Below are positions 1-12,601 of a DNA stretch of 64,000 bases, in pieces. Under the pieces are notes generated by a model. It did no database searches, was not told the origin of the DNA, and worked only from the letters and a program-made list of their open reading frames with translations. The stretch comes from Daldinia sp. FL1419. Its lineage: Eukaryota > Ascomycota > Sordariomycetes > Xylariales > Hypoxylaceae. The DNA is taken from assembly GCA_025201765.1 (NCBI GenBank), contig MU623354.1:310001-374000 (forward strand), in the 5' to 3' direction. Each line of letters starts with the position of its first letter. Position 1 is the first letter of the stretch. The position numbers and the translations under genes were made by a program.

Positions 1-2439
1 GACCGTTTGACCGCATCGTGCCTATGTATCAATCCCCCGTTCTTTCTCCATTCTCCATTCTAGACTATCTAATGGAACCTTCCAACGCCAACATTTTTTT
101 TCTCTTTTAATTATTGCGATGCCCAGAGCGCGAGAACGAACAGGGCGTCGCCTCAAGTCTCGCGCTCACGGACGTTATCATGTAGGATATTGGAAAATGC
201 GCATTCACCTGACTCTCGACGCACGCAGGCTGGTATTGACCGCACACCCTCCTTACCTGCCCGGTTACCCTACTACATCTGCTACGTAGCAATAATGGTA
301 GAACGGGTAGGATGTACTTGACTAAAACTTTTAGGCCAAAATTCCCCTTTAGACCGGGAATTGGTGTTGAACAGCGTTGGGGGGGGGGGGGGTCTTTGTT
401 CAGTAATAAATTACTTGCATGTTTCCCAAGCTAAAGGTATACGTAGTTATACGAGCTGGAGTTGTAAAACAAATATACCTACCTACCTTACCTACATATC
501 TCCTAAATTACGAGCGAAGTCGGATGGTCGTGTAACCTATCCACCTATCCGTAACCTATATTTCTTTCATGTCGAGTCCGCACCGTGGGACTCCTGGGAT
601 TAATGGGATTTATGGATCTTTACCGGGACTATGGGGCAATATTTAAAGGTGAAGGGTAACAGCGTCGCAACGACATCTCCGACGATATTATCAGTACTCT
701 GGCAGGGCTGATCATTGATCACCCCCTTCTGCAAGGTTGGCCGGATCTAGACGGAGACATCTGCAGGTGAGAAGCTCAAATGTCTGTCCCGGTCCAACGG
801 GGGGACGTAGGTTGTAATTTATTGGCACCAAGACAAAGGAGATTCTTACTCGCTATTTTTGTTTTTGGGGGGTGGGACCGCGTGGTTATTACTACTAGCG
901 CATAGACCCAAGAGATACATGGCTTGCTGCATGTAGGTAGGTAGGTAGGTAGCTGAGTATGTAGGTAGCTGAGAGGTATGTAGGAGGTAAGCGATGTGTG
1001 TAGGGAACGAACATGTCACTTAATGTAACCAAGGGTTGTGGAGTTGTACGGGTCACATTCGACGAGTACAATATGTACAAACCTCCACGTCTTTGGTGTC
1101 GTGATACTCCCCTTTAGATCCTTTTAGTATAACGGTCTTGATGACCTTCTGTAAATCCTATTAGTCGAGTCCTGGTCGAGTCCTAGTCAAGACCTAAGTT
1201 AGTCAAGACCTTGCTCGCCATGCACACCAAACCCCAATAACGGGGACCGACAAGAAACCCCAAGCTGCCTTGTCGTCGTCTTCTGTTCCCTTTTGCCCCT
1301 CAACCCCGCGTTCACCTTTCAGACTAGAACCAAAGCCCTTGTAGCCAAGCGTGCGCTAATCTTCAAGTCCATAATACCTCCGCAGCTCCGTTGACCTCGT
1401 GCCCATTCAGAAGGATTCGATTTCTCTTCGCTTACATAAATGCATGCCGTTGAGTATCATTTACATCGTTTACCCTTTCGATAGGACGCGGCGATGGATA
1501 CCTGTTCATCTTTGAAAAGATAAGATGACTTTTGGATTCCCGATTTGGATTCCTTACCTACCTCTTGGATGGCTTACTCTGAACCCTATTTCGCATCAGG
1601 GTCCTTCGGATAGGTATGTCTCCATGGCGTCACCTTTTGCCAAGCTTCCATCTGCCCTTGTCTAGAGCTCGAGTTTTTGTCGGCGAGAGTGTGGGGAATG
1701 CTAGCTAGTACTCTTTTCCTCCCCGGCTAGCCATGTGAGATATAGGCTTGGCGGCGTAGCTATTATCGTAGAAGACGAATTAGTTACTATTCGTACCCGG
1801 GATATCCTCACTTAGACTACTTCGACTACTTCGACTACTTAGAATACTTAGACTATTATGACCGTGGAGAAACTTCTTTGGGGACTACATCATGCCATTC
1901 GACGTTCCTCCGAGATAGGTGTGCCACGATAAAGATCTACTGACATACCCCTAACCGAGGTAGAGCCATGGTAAACTCGTATGGTCTACGGTTGTATTTA
2001 TGCGACCTTGGAGCCTCACGTCCGACGGCCGTTCCGTCCGCTTGGTACTTTAAGTCGCCTGCATTCGGCTTTTTTTAGACGTGACCATTGCCGGATCTTA
2101 CCATCGGGGCGATGACGTCTCATGCGGGCCGGGACCAACTCGGCTTTTCGGAAAGACAACAACTCGACGACGTTTTCCGAAACATCGAAACATCGAAACA
2201 TCGGTTAACAAGATGAATGTCGACTCGGCTTCATGTTATTCCAACCGCGGCCTTCGGGCATCTTAATCCGATCGGCCTATTAGATTTCAGTCCAAACCGA
2301 AGCCTATCACATCATCACGAAGTACACCGCAATTATTTTTAGAGTAGCTCTGCCACATCGTAGTTTATAAAGTCATCCGTTACTCCGTATGCCCCGACCA
2401 AACTAAATATGTCATTCCTCTGTGAGGCGGTGGGATTGC
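1..2439. other. gene-free interval with simple repeats
   Basis: I see no convincing gene here: open frames are short and show no recognisable domain. It holds a 14-base G run (379-392), a TAGG microsatellite (934-952), degenerate 9-bp tandem units of the type tacttcgac around 1812-1850, and three copies of the 8-mer gaaacatc around 2179-2202. Confidence 0.6.
934..952. repeat. (TAGG)n microsatellite
   Basis: The tetranucleotide TAGG is repeated almost perfectly, followed by diverged copies to about 990. It is the first of several such tracts in the intergenic DNA of this window. Confidence 0.85.
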
Positions 2440-3608
2440 TCACATATCCATGCTCATTAAATACATCTCGATTATCCGCATAAACTTGGCAACAAAAGCT
2501 TCCAGGTGGAATATCACCTTGGTGCCCGTTCTTATCCTATGCTCGTAAAAGGCGGACCATTTGATGACTTCGTACTTCAAATCATCGTCGATCATAGGAA
2601 TGAGTTTAAACGTGAGCGTCTTAAGTATCGTTGTAGGGGGTATGCAATGCGTGAGTAGATCGTAAAGTTTTGACCGGACTTGCAAGATGCGGGCTGGTGA
2701 GTGCTCTTCCATGATCTCCTTGGCTATTTGCGCTATTAATGCTTCCCAGTCCGGTGGCGGAATGGGCGTATCGTCGGCCACTTTCTCACTAAAACCGGTT
2801 AGCTAGGTCGTGACACAGGTAGGACGAGATGCGTACTTTTGAGCATGTACAGCCTCGTACATCAGCAACGCTCTCCTGAGATTGCGACCGCTCTCTTCAG
2901 CAATCCTCTTATGCAGCCCGGCCACTACAGGCCATCCCTCCTTCTTAGCCGAATCCGCCAGGACATTCGTAATCTCATCGACTGTTGGGGCTGCGACTCG
3001 TACGAGGAGCGTTCGACTTCGAATAGGCGCGATAATATTGGCCGTACTATTGGCCAGTAGTATGAGTCGTAGATTTGGACTGTATTTTTCCATCGTTCTT
3101 CTCAACGCTGCTTGAGCATCTCGGGTCAGGTGGTCGGCCTCGTTTATAACAACAACCTTGAACTTTTGCTTGGCTGACTGGTCAACTTGTTGGGTCTGGG
3201 CAACCTCTTTCAGCAAATCTTGGACGACGACTCGGTCGTAATTTCCAACATCTGAAGGGGTAATCTCGAGGTGATAAACGGAGGCTACAATGTTAAATTC
3301 TAATTTACGATTACTAGTAGTCTGAAAGACTCGGGCATCGATCTTGATCTTTTCGACACCGGGTCCGTAAAGCTCTTTTAGGGTCGCAACAACGCGAGTC
3401 TTCTTCCCCGCACCGGAAGGGCCATATACGAGAAGGTGAGGAAAGTCGCCGCTTTGAGCCTGAAGTAAAGATTGCAAGGTCAGACATGAGATAGAATCAT
3501 ACAAGAATCACGGCTGCCTACCAGAGATCGAAGCCTCTCCGATAACTCGGAGTGGTAGGTTAACGAATCGAGAGATCGAGGACGATGTTTGTCGACTATG
3601 AGAGCCAT
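2440..3608 (-). CDS. RFC5: Replication factor C subunit 5 (clamp loader small subunit)
   Basis: This is an AAA+ ATPase subunit of the RFC clamp loader, which opens PCNA and places it on primer-template junctions in the nucleus. Three exons (3522-3608, 2837-3459, 2440-2788) give 352 residues, close to the 354 of yeast Rfc5. The start is set by the conserved N-terminus MALIVDKHRPRSLDSL. The phosphate loop GPSGAGKKT is at residues 42-50. The Walker B region reads NEAD rather than DEAD and the SRC motif is replaced by SRT, both as expected for this subunit (yeast Rfc5, human RFC3). Introns are 62 and 48 nt with GT-AG borders. Family assignment is firm. Another clamp-loader subunit lies at the far end of the window. 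Confidence 0.95.
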
Positions 3609-5717
3609 ATTCACCAATCAATGATCTATAATTTCGTAGGGCGAAAGTGGAGTTGTATCGATGAATTTTGGAGTTACAAGGACATCATTTACAAATATGA
3701 GTACGAAGCTATTGAAAGGCGGATATAGAGGCTGCCAAGGAATCAAAGACGCGTTAATTGACTTTCTTAACGCGTCTGTCTTTTTAGCCGGATTCCACCG
3801 CCTGCAGTTTTGGGTGAAGTAGCACCAAGCAGTCACTAGGTGGGGTTTATGTACGTATTATGTAAACTACATAGCATTTACTTGACTAAGCCCGGCACAA
3901 GAAGACGGGATCCCCGAGGAAGGGTCTCCGATTGCCCCTCACCTTCGAAAGAACCTGCCCCCCCTTATCCTTAAAAGAAAACATCAGTTAACTGGTCTGT
4001 AAATAATTAGGTTAGAAGGTAGTTTGCGTAACCATAAGCCTACAGGTGTCTACTATGTATATGTATCCTACTCTAATATTACCCGACACGTAATTCCCGG
4101 CTTGTCTGCGACGTTTTTTTTTTTTTTTTTTTTTAAGCAGTGTATATAATTTACTCATCTACAAGTGAACAACTGGATAGACCGGGAAAGGCAAAATATT
4201 GGAACGGAGCTTCAAGACATGGAGGATCGTACTAATACGGAACGTAATGCTGTTTCACTCGCGAGACGCCCGTTTCCCGCGGCTGGGTAGGTAAGATAAT
4301 ATATAGGAGGGCAGGGTAATTGGTAGGGATGGATTGTCGTGCCTTAATTTGAAATTCCGGTTTCTTCCATTATGAAGTTCCAAAATTGTCAAATCGCGAT
4401 CCTGTACGAATATCAGACGAATCCAATCGTATTTAGTCGCGCTCAATCGCATCCAGTCGCATTCATTCGATGCTATATGTACTATGTGTAGGTGTTACGA
4501 GGTACCGTATAGGTAGGTAGGATGCATGTAATGGAAGAAAGAAAGGAAAAAATTATCGAAGGTGGTGTAACTAGAAATCCTATCACAACTTTTTATTATG
4601 CATATCGTCGGGTAGCATGCATAGATCGATCAGCGTCCCCATTCTGCGACATCGATGGGATGCCTCCCTACGGGTCTTATTTTCGAATAAGAATTGACGA
4701 ATAATATCGACAAACATTCTATGGCGTTTGGCACCCAATAAGTAGGTACATAACGTACTGTAGGAATATGTTAGAAATATGTACGTTAGATTGGGTAGAC
4801 CGTGTAGATTGGATGGATATAGGTACGTAAGAGATAGTAAGAGATACGGGGCCAACTGCCCAAGCCGTAGACGCCATCACCAGATTCGTCCACTTTCTTG
4901 TTACATTAGTGGTAGTATGGTACCGTGCCTTGCCTAACTTTCTGTGACTTTTACGAGGTACACCTTCCAGAAAAAAAACATCTCTTCTACTTACTAAGTA
5001 TAAGTAGAGGGCACCTTCTTCTACCAACAACAGTACGTACATAAACGCGCCGTACAGATTAATAAAAGTATCTCTACATAAAGTAGGTACCTGCTCGATA
5101 TCAGACTCAGTCTTGCCTAAATATCTTGTTTTTATTTTTTTTCATTTTCAAAAAAACTTAAACTTTTCTACTGTTTCTACGATTAGAAACAACTAAAAAG
5201 GTATGTTCTCGCAAGTGGACAGATTGGACAAGAATTGATGTCAGACCTTGATTGATCACCGGCCCGCATCCCATGACTTACCTACTTCCAAGTTCCCTAC
5301 CTTCCCCCTACTTCTTCACAAGTTGGCGTCTCGATTTCTTCTACGTACTTTTTTTTTCCCTCTCTCTCTTTTACTCTAAACGATCCACACGCATAACCCA
5401 CAATCCACCCAAGCCATTACCCAAGACCCAAGCACAACGTTCCTCTTTTGTCGCACCCCACTTTCTCTTAGAACCCAAAGGGCACACCGACAACTATCGC
5501 GATATCATCCTCCCCCCTTTCCCACTCTTTCTTTAAGCAGTACTTATCCTGCGGCGTATTCCTATTACTTGACGTTTATTTCTTTTAAAAAGAGTCTTGT
5601 CCCTCCAGGCTAATCGACAGCGTTTAGAAAAGTAAATTCTATCTCCATACTCGAATTTGTTTCCTTTTTTATTTTTACTGACATCTCATTATTAGGCTCA
5701 CCAACCAAATCGCGAAC
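3609..5717. other. gene-free interval
   Basis: No supported gene. It contains a 20-base T run near 4113-4132, AT-rich and GTAC/TAGG-rich stretches, and, at its right end (about 5250-5700), a pyrimidine-rich tract typical of a fungal promoter and 5' leader in front of the aminotransferase. Confidence 0.55.
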
Positions 5718-7807
5718 ATGTCTTTTAACAGCCGCAAGTTCTCTATGTAAGCTCACACCTCAACTCTTCGTAGCTGACTCCTTTATATATATCGTATACA
5801 CTATAGCGATCCACCAATACTCTCTCAGCTTTTTAATATAACTATAACTGCCTACTTGAATTATTAATAATAATAAAAATAAACCACACACGCCTTTACT
5901 AAACCTCACGACAGGAACAGGAACACTGGTGTTCCCCGACGAAGATTCAGTATCGGCGACCCTAGTCCCAATGGTACGATCTTTAATTTCTACACCTTCT
6001 ACATTAGCTTCTCCCGAATATTCATGTTCATGTTGTAATACCGCCAAGGACAGCACGTTTCTGTCATTTGTGTCAGGTCTGGTAAAGACTTGTGGCGGTC
6101 TTGGCACTTGGCAAACGTGGTCTCCATGCTATAATCCCCTGTATGTCTCGGCTGATATATAACAAATCGCTAACAATCTGTCTTGGCAGAAACGAGTTCC
6201 AAGATTCATCGTCAGTTCCGAGCTGCAAACCCGGGCCATCTTCCCCATGCAGGCTTGGACGCCTCACGTGCCTCCACAGGTGTCGTATGGTGTACCGAGC
6301 GAGCTGCCGAGTATGGCTTCTTGGACGAGCCCGATAAGTGGGCCAACCTTGGTCAGGGTGCTCCTGAAGTTGAAGATGACATTGAGGGCTGCTTTGAGCG
6401 CCCTACTACCATAGATATCTCTGTTGCTCTTAGAGAATATGGCCCCACCGCTGGTATCAAGCCTTTGCGTGCCGCCGTTGCCAGAATGTACAACGAGATG
6501 CACCGTCAAGGCAAGGACAGCCAGTATTCGTGGGAGAACGTCGCCATCGTCCCTGGTGGAAGAGCTGGTCTAATCCGTATTGCCGCTGTGCTTAACAATG
6601 CCTACGTTGGCTTCTTCATTCCTGATTACACAGCTTACAATGAGATGTTGTCCCTTTTCAAAAACGTGGGTTAGCTCCCGTGCATCGAGATGTTTGAGCT
6701 TACTGATAGGAGATAGTTTGCTGCCATCCCGACGCCTCTTTCGGAAGAAGACGGTTACCACATCCACCCTGATGTGATTGCGAGAGAGATTGCCCGAGGT
6801 ACTTCGGTCATCATAACTTCCAACCCCCGAAACCCTACTGGTCGAGTAGTTGCCAACCCCGAGCTGGCTGAGATCCAGGATATTTGCCGAGGACGCGCAA
6901 CTCTTGTCAGCGACGAGTTTTACTCAGGCTACAACTACACCAGCAACTGTGACGGCACCACGATTTCAGCTGCCGAGAACATTGAAGACGTAGATGAGGA
7001 TGACGTTCTTATCATTGACGGACTTACCAAGCGATTCCGCCTCCCCGGGTGGCGTATTGCTTGGATCCTTGGACCTAAGGAATTCATCAAGGCGTGAGTC
7101 TTAAGGAGATTATACTATATATCAAGGGTTGCGCTAATATGATGTGCCTAGCATTGGTTCTTGCGGTTCGTACCTTGATGGTGGAGCCAATGCTCCTTTC
7201 CAGGAGGCTGCTATTCCTATGCTCGAGCCGTCCCTCGTCCGCACTGAGATGGCTGCTCTACAACACCACTTCAGAGTTTGTCATCCATGGTGTCCCTTCA
7301 TATCCTAGACCGCGCTAACGCAGTTGTTTAGGAGAAGCGAGACTACGTAGTTAAGCGCCTACGAGACATGGGCTTCGTAATCAAGTACGTGCCTGACAGC
7401 ACATTCTATCTCTGGCTTAACCTTGAGGGTCTCCCTGGCCCTATCTCAGACGGTTTGAATTTCTTCCAGGCCTGCTTGGAGGAGAAGGTTATTGTCGTTC
7501 CGGGTATCTTCTTCGACCTGAACCCTTCACGCCGCCGTGACTTATTTGACAGCCCTTGCCACCACTGTAAGTCATACTATTTTTACACGTGTAGCCTCGC
7601 ATATAGCATTGTTCTTTTTGGTAGTAGGGCGCTAACATCTTGTCATAGTCGTGCGTTTCTCATACGGCCCCCGGATGGATGTTCTGAAGATGGGTTGTGA
7701 TGGAATCGAAAGAGTCGTTAACAAGTAAGTCGCCCAGCCTTATTCTAAAGTAATACCAGGTATTACAGAACTAACAAACCAATAGGTTCAAGAAATACGG
7801 CGCGTAG
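5718..7807 (+). CDS. PLP-dependent class I/II aminotransferase
   Basis: A fold-type I PLP enzyme related to aspartate/aromatic aminotransferases and ACC synthase-like proteins; the substrate cannot be told. Visible motifs are SNPRNPTGR (cofactor and substrate pocket), SDEFYSGY (the Asp that contacts the pyridine N, and the Tyr), LTKRFRLPGW with the Schiff-base lysine, and FVRFSYGPR with the carboxylate-binding arginine. Firm exons are about 6197-6665, 6717-7093, 7152-7275, 7332-7566, 7649-7724 and 7786-7807. The 51-nt intron at 6666-6716 contains two in-frame stops that could be mistaken for a pseudogene; removing it gives FKNFAAIPTPL. The 5' end is uncertain: my model uses a 29-nt first exon at 5718-5746 (MSFNSRKFS) and a 450-nt intron, giving 443 residues, but the strongest acceptor, at 6189, does not fit that phase. 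Confidence 0.85.
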
Positions 7808-8641
7808 ATAGAGCTCCTGTTTATAGCAAGAATTCAAGCGTGATTTGCACAGGAAGGAGATGATTACGTTGTCACACTTTTTCTAGATAGAAAAAGAATA
7901 TCAAATGCCATGGCCTGGTCCCATATTAGAGGCTTATCAGCGAAATAAACTTTTCTCTTATAAATGTTGCTTATGCTGCGCTTTAATCTCAGCGTCATCG
8001 TGCTACTGACTGTATGAAATGAAGGACCTGACGTTGAATATGCCAAGCTCAAAACGCTCAGACATCGGATCGTAGAGCACGTGAGATCTGAGATCTGGCT
8101 TGGCTCTCCGCTGTCTCCGCCGTCTTAAGTTAACTAACTTTCACCACAGGCGTCTCGAAAGTGCATAGCATCCTAAGTTCGAATGAACATCAAAGGTGGT
8201 AATGAAACCAAGAATCCCAAATATCGAGTCCTAACGAATTTGTACTGCTGATTCAGGTGCGCACGTATGCCCATATTATTCTATATGCAGAGTGAAACGG
8301 GCTGTTTTCATAAATAATAGTATCGCCTATCCACTGAAAAAAAAAGCAAAAACTCGCTTGACTACTATCATACACATTACGAAGACTCAAAACTCGGTAG
8401 CGATATCGTATATCCTCTTTCTCGAATTACTACCTGATCCCTATCGTGCATTTCCATCGGCAACTGTACCCGCGCAGACGTCGTAAACGCAAGTCTCCCT
8501 TTCCTGTGACCACTGCTAACTCTCAAAAGCAAAGAAAAAACTGGGAACCAAGTCAAGCTGCAGTACTAAGTAGCGGAAGGAGAGAATGATGCCAAACAGC
8601 ATCACCCAGACTAAACCTCATTCTAACTCTAAACGATTTGC
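7808..8641. other. convergent intergenic interval
   Basis: The space between the aminotransferase and YRA1 3' ends. Only short frames without recognisable domains are present; I see nothing else in it. Confidence 0.55.
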
Positions 8642-10383
8642 TCACTAGACAATGGTTAGCAGATGTATGCAGGGCAATTACAAAGCGCACATACTAGAAT
8701 CTCATCTTCCATCGGGGCGTCACCACCAGTGGCAGCAGGCGCGGTGCCATTGGTATTCTCATTCTGGTTTCCGGCTTCGAAGTAGTCCGCCATCTCAGAA
8801 TCGAGCTCCTCTGCCGTCTTCTTGGCTGGGCGGCTGTTACGGGGGCCACCACGGCGCTTACGGCCACGAGCACCAACACCAGCGGCTTTTGAGGCTGCTT
8901 CTTTCTTATCATTTGCTGCGGATTTAGGCTGGGCTTTGGGTTGAGTGATACGCTCGGTCAAGGTCTTCACGGGAGGCGCGATCTCCGCGGCCTTGGCAGC
9001 ACTGACGACAATCTCAATCTACAAGATGTAAGCATACCATCGGGACTACAAAATGTGATAAACTGACCTTGATCGGTCGATTGTCGACAAGAAGACCGTT
9101 TAGGGCGTTGAAGGCCTTACTAGCGCCATCGGCTTTGGCGAAGGTAACGGTAGCGATTCCACGGCTAACGCTATTCGGGCCGTAAGAAAGCTCCACTCGC
9201 TTGATTGGTCCAACTGAGGTTGCGAAATACTCCTATGGAGGGCACGAAGGTTAGTCTCAAGAAACCCATTCGAGGTTTGCGTAGGGCGGTAGGGCAATAT
9301 CGATGAATCGTAAGATCCCAGCCGAGAGAAAAATGTCCAGGTTAAGCATCCAAAGGTAAGTCAACATCAACGAGCACGCAGTGAGCGTTAGTAGTCAGCA
9401 TCTAGCCCAGTAGAGACCAAACAATTCTGAGAGATCAGCTACCCGCCGCTATTCCCCTCCCAGCTTCAAAGTCGAGTCCGCTTCCGAGTCTGTTCCGCGC
9501 TGAAACCACTAGAATGCCCACGAAAAAGCTAACCCTCAGGTTCCATACGACATTGTCGCGCCCAAGAACATAAAAGGGCTTGTCCCACTTAGCCCGATAC
9601 TGATCAGAAGTAATAATACTTAAGTCATAATCGACAGTTAAAAAGTACTTCGCTTATTGCTCGCTGTAATGCTGTTGCTCACTGTCATGCTCGTTGGGTT
9701 GTAATTGTCCTATAGAAAGGATGATGTTCCGCCAGAATAGCAATCTCGTTTACCAAGATAGCCAGCTTGTCATGATATGCTATAGCCCATTTACGTCTGC
9801 GCATTGTTACCTACATGGAGGGTTGCCAAGCCTGCCAGAGGTCAAACAATATAGGTGCGCGACAAGGACAACTCAACTCCCGACATTATAGTAGCGCATG
9901 GCGCATACATAGCCAACGGAGGAGACTAGGCATTCTGACAGCTTCGTGATAGCCAAATTGAACCATCTCTGGGTAAGAGGAGAATCATTTCGATCGATTT
10001 AATACACGAGCGTACGTTTCAAGGAAGATGTCGACGAAATTCCACAGGCGATAGCCCTAGGAAACATACCTTAATTTGGCCTTCGTTCACATCTTTGGGC
10101 TATAATAGGGTTAGCTGAGCCGGATTCTAATATTCAACTATATCTAGCGACTCACTAGGTTGCTGACAACCACCTTGCTCTCTCCACTGCCGGTTGCTTT
10201 AGCAGGAATTTGCTTGGTCGCTGCGGCGCGAGGCTGCCTCGAAGTCTTTTGAACACCACCAACGGGTGCGGTTGTAGTGGTTCGTCTTGCTGATCGGCGA
10301 GGGTTCTGGCGACCACCTTTACCACCGACGCGGCGCTGGGTGGAGACGATTTCGTCAAGAGACTGGTCGAGCTTTCCAGACAT
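8642..10383 (-). CDS. YRA1: THO complex/mRNA export adaptor of the Yra1/ALY-REF family
   Basis: An RNA-binding adaptor that couples transcription and splicing to Mex67-dependent mRNA export. Five exons (10156-10383, 10070-10099, 9068-9232, 8695-9018, 8642-8644) give 249 residues (yeast Yra1 has 226). The N-terminus MSGKLDQSLDEIV is the conserved N-box, followed by a basic RGG-like region, an RRM over about residues 70-145 (VVVSNL for RNP2, RGIATVTF for RNP1), and a basic then acidic tail. Intron 2 (9233-10069) is 837 nt while all others here are 49-56 nt. The last intron (8645-8694) ends immediately before the stop, so the coding part of the last exon is only TGA. The long intron recalls the 766-nt intron of yeast YRA1, whose inefficient splicing autoregulates the gene. 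Confidence 0.92.
9233..10069 (-). other. exceptionally long YRA1 intron (837 nt)
   Basis: It is bounded by a GTATGT donor at 10069 and a CATAG acceptor at 9233, with uninterrupted RRM coding sequence on both sides (GQIK joined to EYFATSVG). It is ten or more times longer than most introns in the window. No ORF inside has recognisable coding character. Regulatory function is inferred from the yeast parallel. Confidence 0.85.
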
Positions 10384-11684
10384 GTTGATTATGATTGATT
10401 ATACGACTGATTATAGGATGGTTATGTGTGATCAGGAAAACAACGCGAATAAATATGCGCGTCGAAGGGTCAGGCTGTAGATAGGATTGGCCTAACGGGT
10501 ATGGCGTGGATGCGAGCGCAACGGCTTACGATAGAACTTCTGTTTATTAACAGCGAATATGGGTTTGATGATTTGGCGGTGGCTGAGATGAACACTAGCC
10601 GTTTGCGCGTTGCGAAAGGGAAAATCGGCGGGAAAATAGCCCTTGGATGTCGAAGAGACGATGGTAGAAAAAAAAATATTGTCTCGCGGAGTTGGCAAGC
10701 GTCGACAGGGTGATACGGCTGACGAAGTTGGATGCAGCCGAAAAGAAAGAAAGAAAAAATAATAAAAAGTTGAAGGGGAAGCAAACTTGTAGTCTTCTCT
10801 TCCTGACGAATTTATGAAAGAGGGGAAGACAGATTGCTAGATTGGTGGTTGTTGTGATGAAAGTGGAAGAAGGCAGAGCTTGCTTAGGAAAAAGAGGCGC
10901 AGTTAAGAGGGAATCAGGGAGGGAGCGCGACGGCTGGAAGGGTCAGGTGGTAGAAAACAATGAGTCGCTCAAATCATCCAGTGAGCCACTTCCATTGCTT
11001 CGTCTGTCATCTCCACTATACGTGGCGCTTCTTACTTTATACGGTATAGCGCATGACCATCTGAGTCCAGCCCTGCTTCAGGTACCTTCTATTGTTTGAT
11101 ACTGCAGGGTACGTACCTACAATCAGTACCCATCCGGGTATCTACATCATGTATTCAAAGGCGGTTTGTCACTGCTCGACATCCAATAACTTGCAAACAC
11201 TCCTTTCTATTAACAATTGCTTCCGTGAAATACCGATAGTATATCGTCCTACAACCTAAGAGTTCTCAATAATTATCACTACAAAGATGGAATCAACCCT
11301 TCTTAGTGAACTAGTTATACGGAATTCAAACGCGATATTTAGATAAATGGCTTCCAATCGATCCGTGTTCCAGCGATCCTTTACTTGAATAACGGCAAAT
11401 ACGTCCCCGGGAAAAGGTATGCTGCCCAGCTCATTGCGAAACTTTAAGCCGATCCTCGTAAGTAGTATACATTGACAATCCGCCTCCATCTATCCTCCCT
11501 GGCAGATATCCGGATCGAGATAGGCCAATTTTCTCGACCGAGAAATACTCCTCGTAGAATGACGTTTAGTAGCTATAATTACACACCCCCAAACAGCCGT
11601 ATGACATTGATTGATAGTCGACCATTTAGACATCGCTTGTCTCTTATAACGGCTAGAAATAGGAACTGAGAGCTTTCGAAGCTT
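10384..11684. other. intergenic interval upstream of YRA1
   Basis: This holds the YRA1 promoter side and the 3' flank of OST4. Short frames are present on both strands but none has a recognisable domain; purine-rich stretches dominate 10740-10980. Confidence 0.5.
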
Positions 11685-11873
11685 TTACTTTGCTCCTCCC
11701 GATTGTTTTCCTACGGCTGCAGGCTGCAGGGCTGGTGTTGATTTTGCGGCTTTCTCGCCAAGGACGCTATCTTCTTGTGAATTGACCTCGAAGAAATGGT
11801 ATAGTACGATAAGAATCATGGCCGCCGAGCCAAGAAAGATGGCCAGGGAGTATAGATCGTCGTCAGAAATCAT
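11685..11873 (-). CDS. OST4: Oligosaccharyltransferase small subunit Ost4
   Basis: A single-span mini-protein of the ER oligosaccharyltransferase complex, which transfers the N-glycan to nascent proteins; in yeast Ost4 bridges Stt3 and Ost3/Ost6. The 62-residue frame starts MISDDDLYSLAIFLG, very like yeast MISDEQLNSLAI, followed by one hydrophobic helix (about residues 8-27) and LYHF. The Ala/Lys-rich tail of some 30 residues makes it longer than the 36-residue yeast protein. A probable 60-nt intron in the 5' leader (11917-11976, GTAAGT donor, CTAG acceptor) lies upstream. It diverges from TMA46. Confidence 0.92.
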   Translation of the reverse strand: MISDDDLYSLAIFLGSAAMILIVLYHFFEVNSQEDSVLGEKAAKSTPALQPAAVGKQSGGAK

Positions 11874-12601
11874 GTTGAGGTAGGGAGGATTGGATTGGTA
11901 GTTGTTTCCCGAGAATCTAGGATATAACGTTAATAATGCGCCATTTTTATTGTTGCTGTATTGGAAAGAAACTTACTATGCGTAATTATAACTAACAATC
12001 TCCTTCGCCAACTTTATCAAAAGAAGAATGTAAGCGACTGTTTGGGCGGTAGATGAGTGTCTTTTACATATTCAAGTTGGATAAATTGAGGCCAGCTGGA
12101 GCTTCCAACAGCGTCGTAATGTACCTAAGGTACAATACCTAACTCACCTCTAGGGATTGATTGTCCGTACCTACCTTTTGCTGTACTTACTAATTACGGG
12201 TCGATATGTAACACTGTGGCTAATAGCGACATGTACCTGTTCGAACAACGGGTTTACGCGATTCCATATCACCATCAATCCATGCAAATTGATAAGCCAC
12301 ATATCATCTCACGTGATACCATCCAAGAATAAAAAAAAACCTAACTACGTAGTGTACCTAGGTATGTATGTACCCCCGCTAGCTTACAGTTTACAGCCCA
12401 CCAACCTTTCATTCTTCAGTGTTCGTGATCATTAAAAGTAATCGCCCATTGTCCTACGTACGAACCTCCCGCGAAACGCAACAATTCCTTATATATAACC
12501 CGGCCTTTTTAGGTTATTGGCTCGATATTCCCTGTTTCGACGGACTAGAAACTACCCCCCCTTAAGAATACCACCAATTGTTCATACTGCCAACTACAAA
12601 A
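11874..12601. promoter_or_regulatory. shared OST4/TMA46 divergent promoter region
   Basis: The 728-bp interval between two divergent start codons. It contains the OST4 leader intron and, near TMA46, a TATA-like element. TAGGTAC-type motifs occur around 12120-12370. Confidence 0.6.
12490..12498 (+). promoter_or_regulatory. TATA-like box upstream of TMA46
   Basis: TATATATAA lies about 105 bp before the TMA46 start codon, a plausible core promoter distance once a short leader is allowed for. Support is positional only. Confidence 0.4.

Noticed and set aside
6666..6716. Two in-frame stop codons in the aminotransferase suggesting a pseudogene
   Set aside because: They lie in a 51-nt segment with GT and AG ends; removing it restores the conserved FKNFAAIPTPL.
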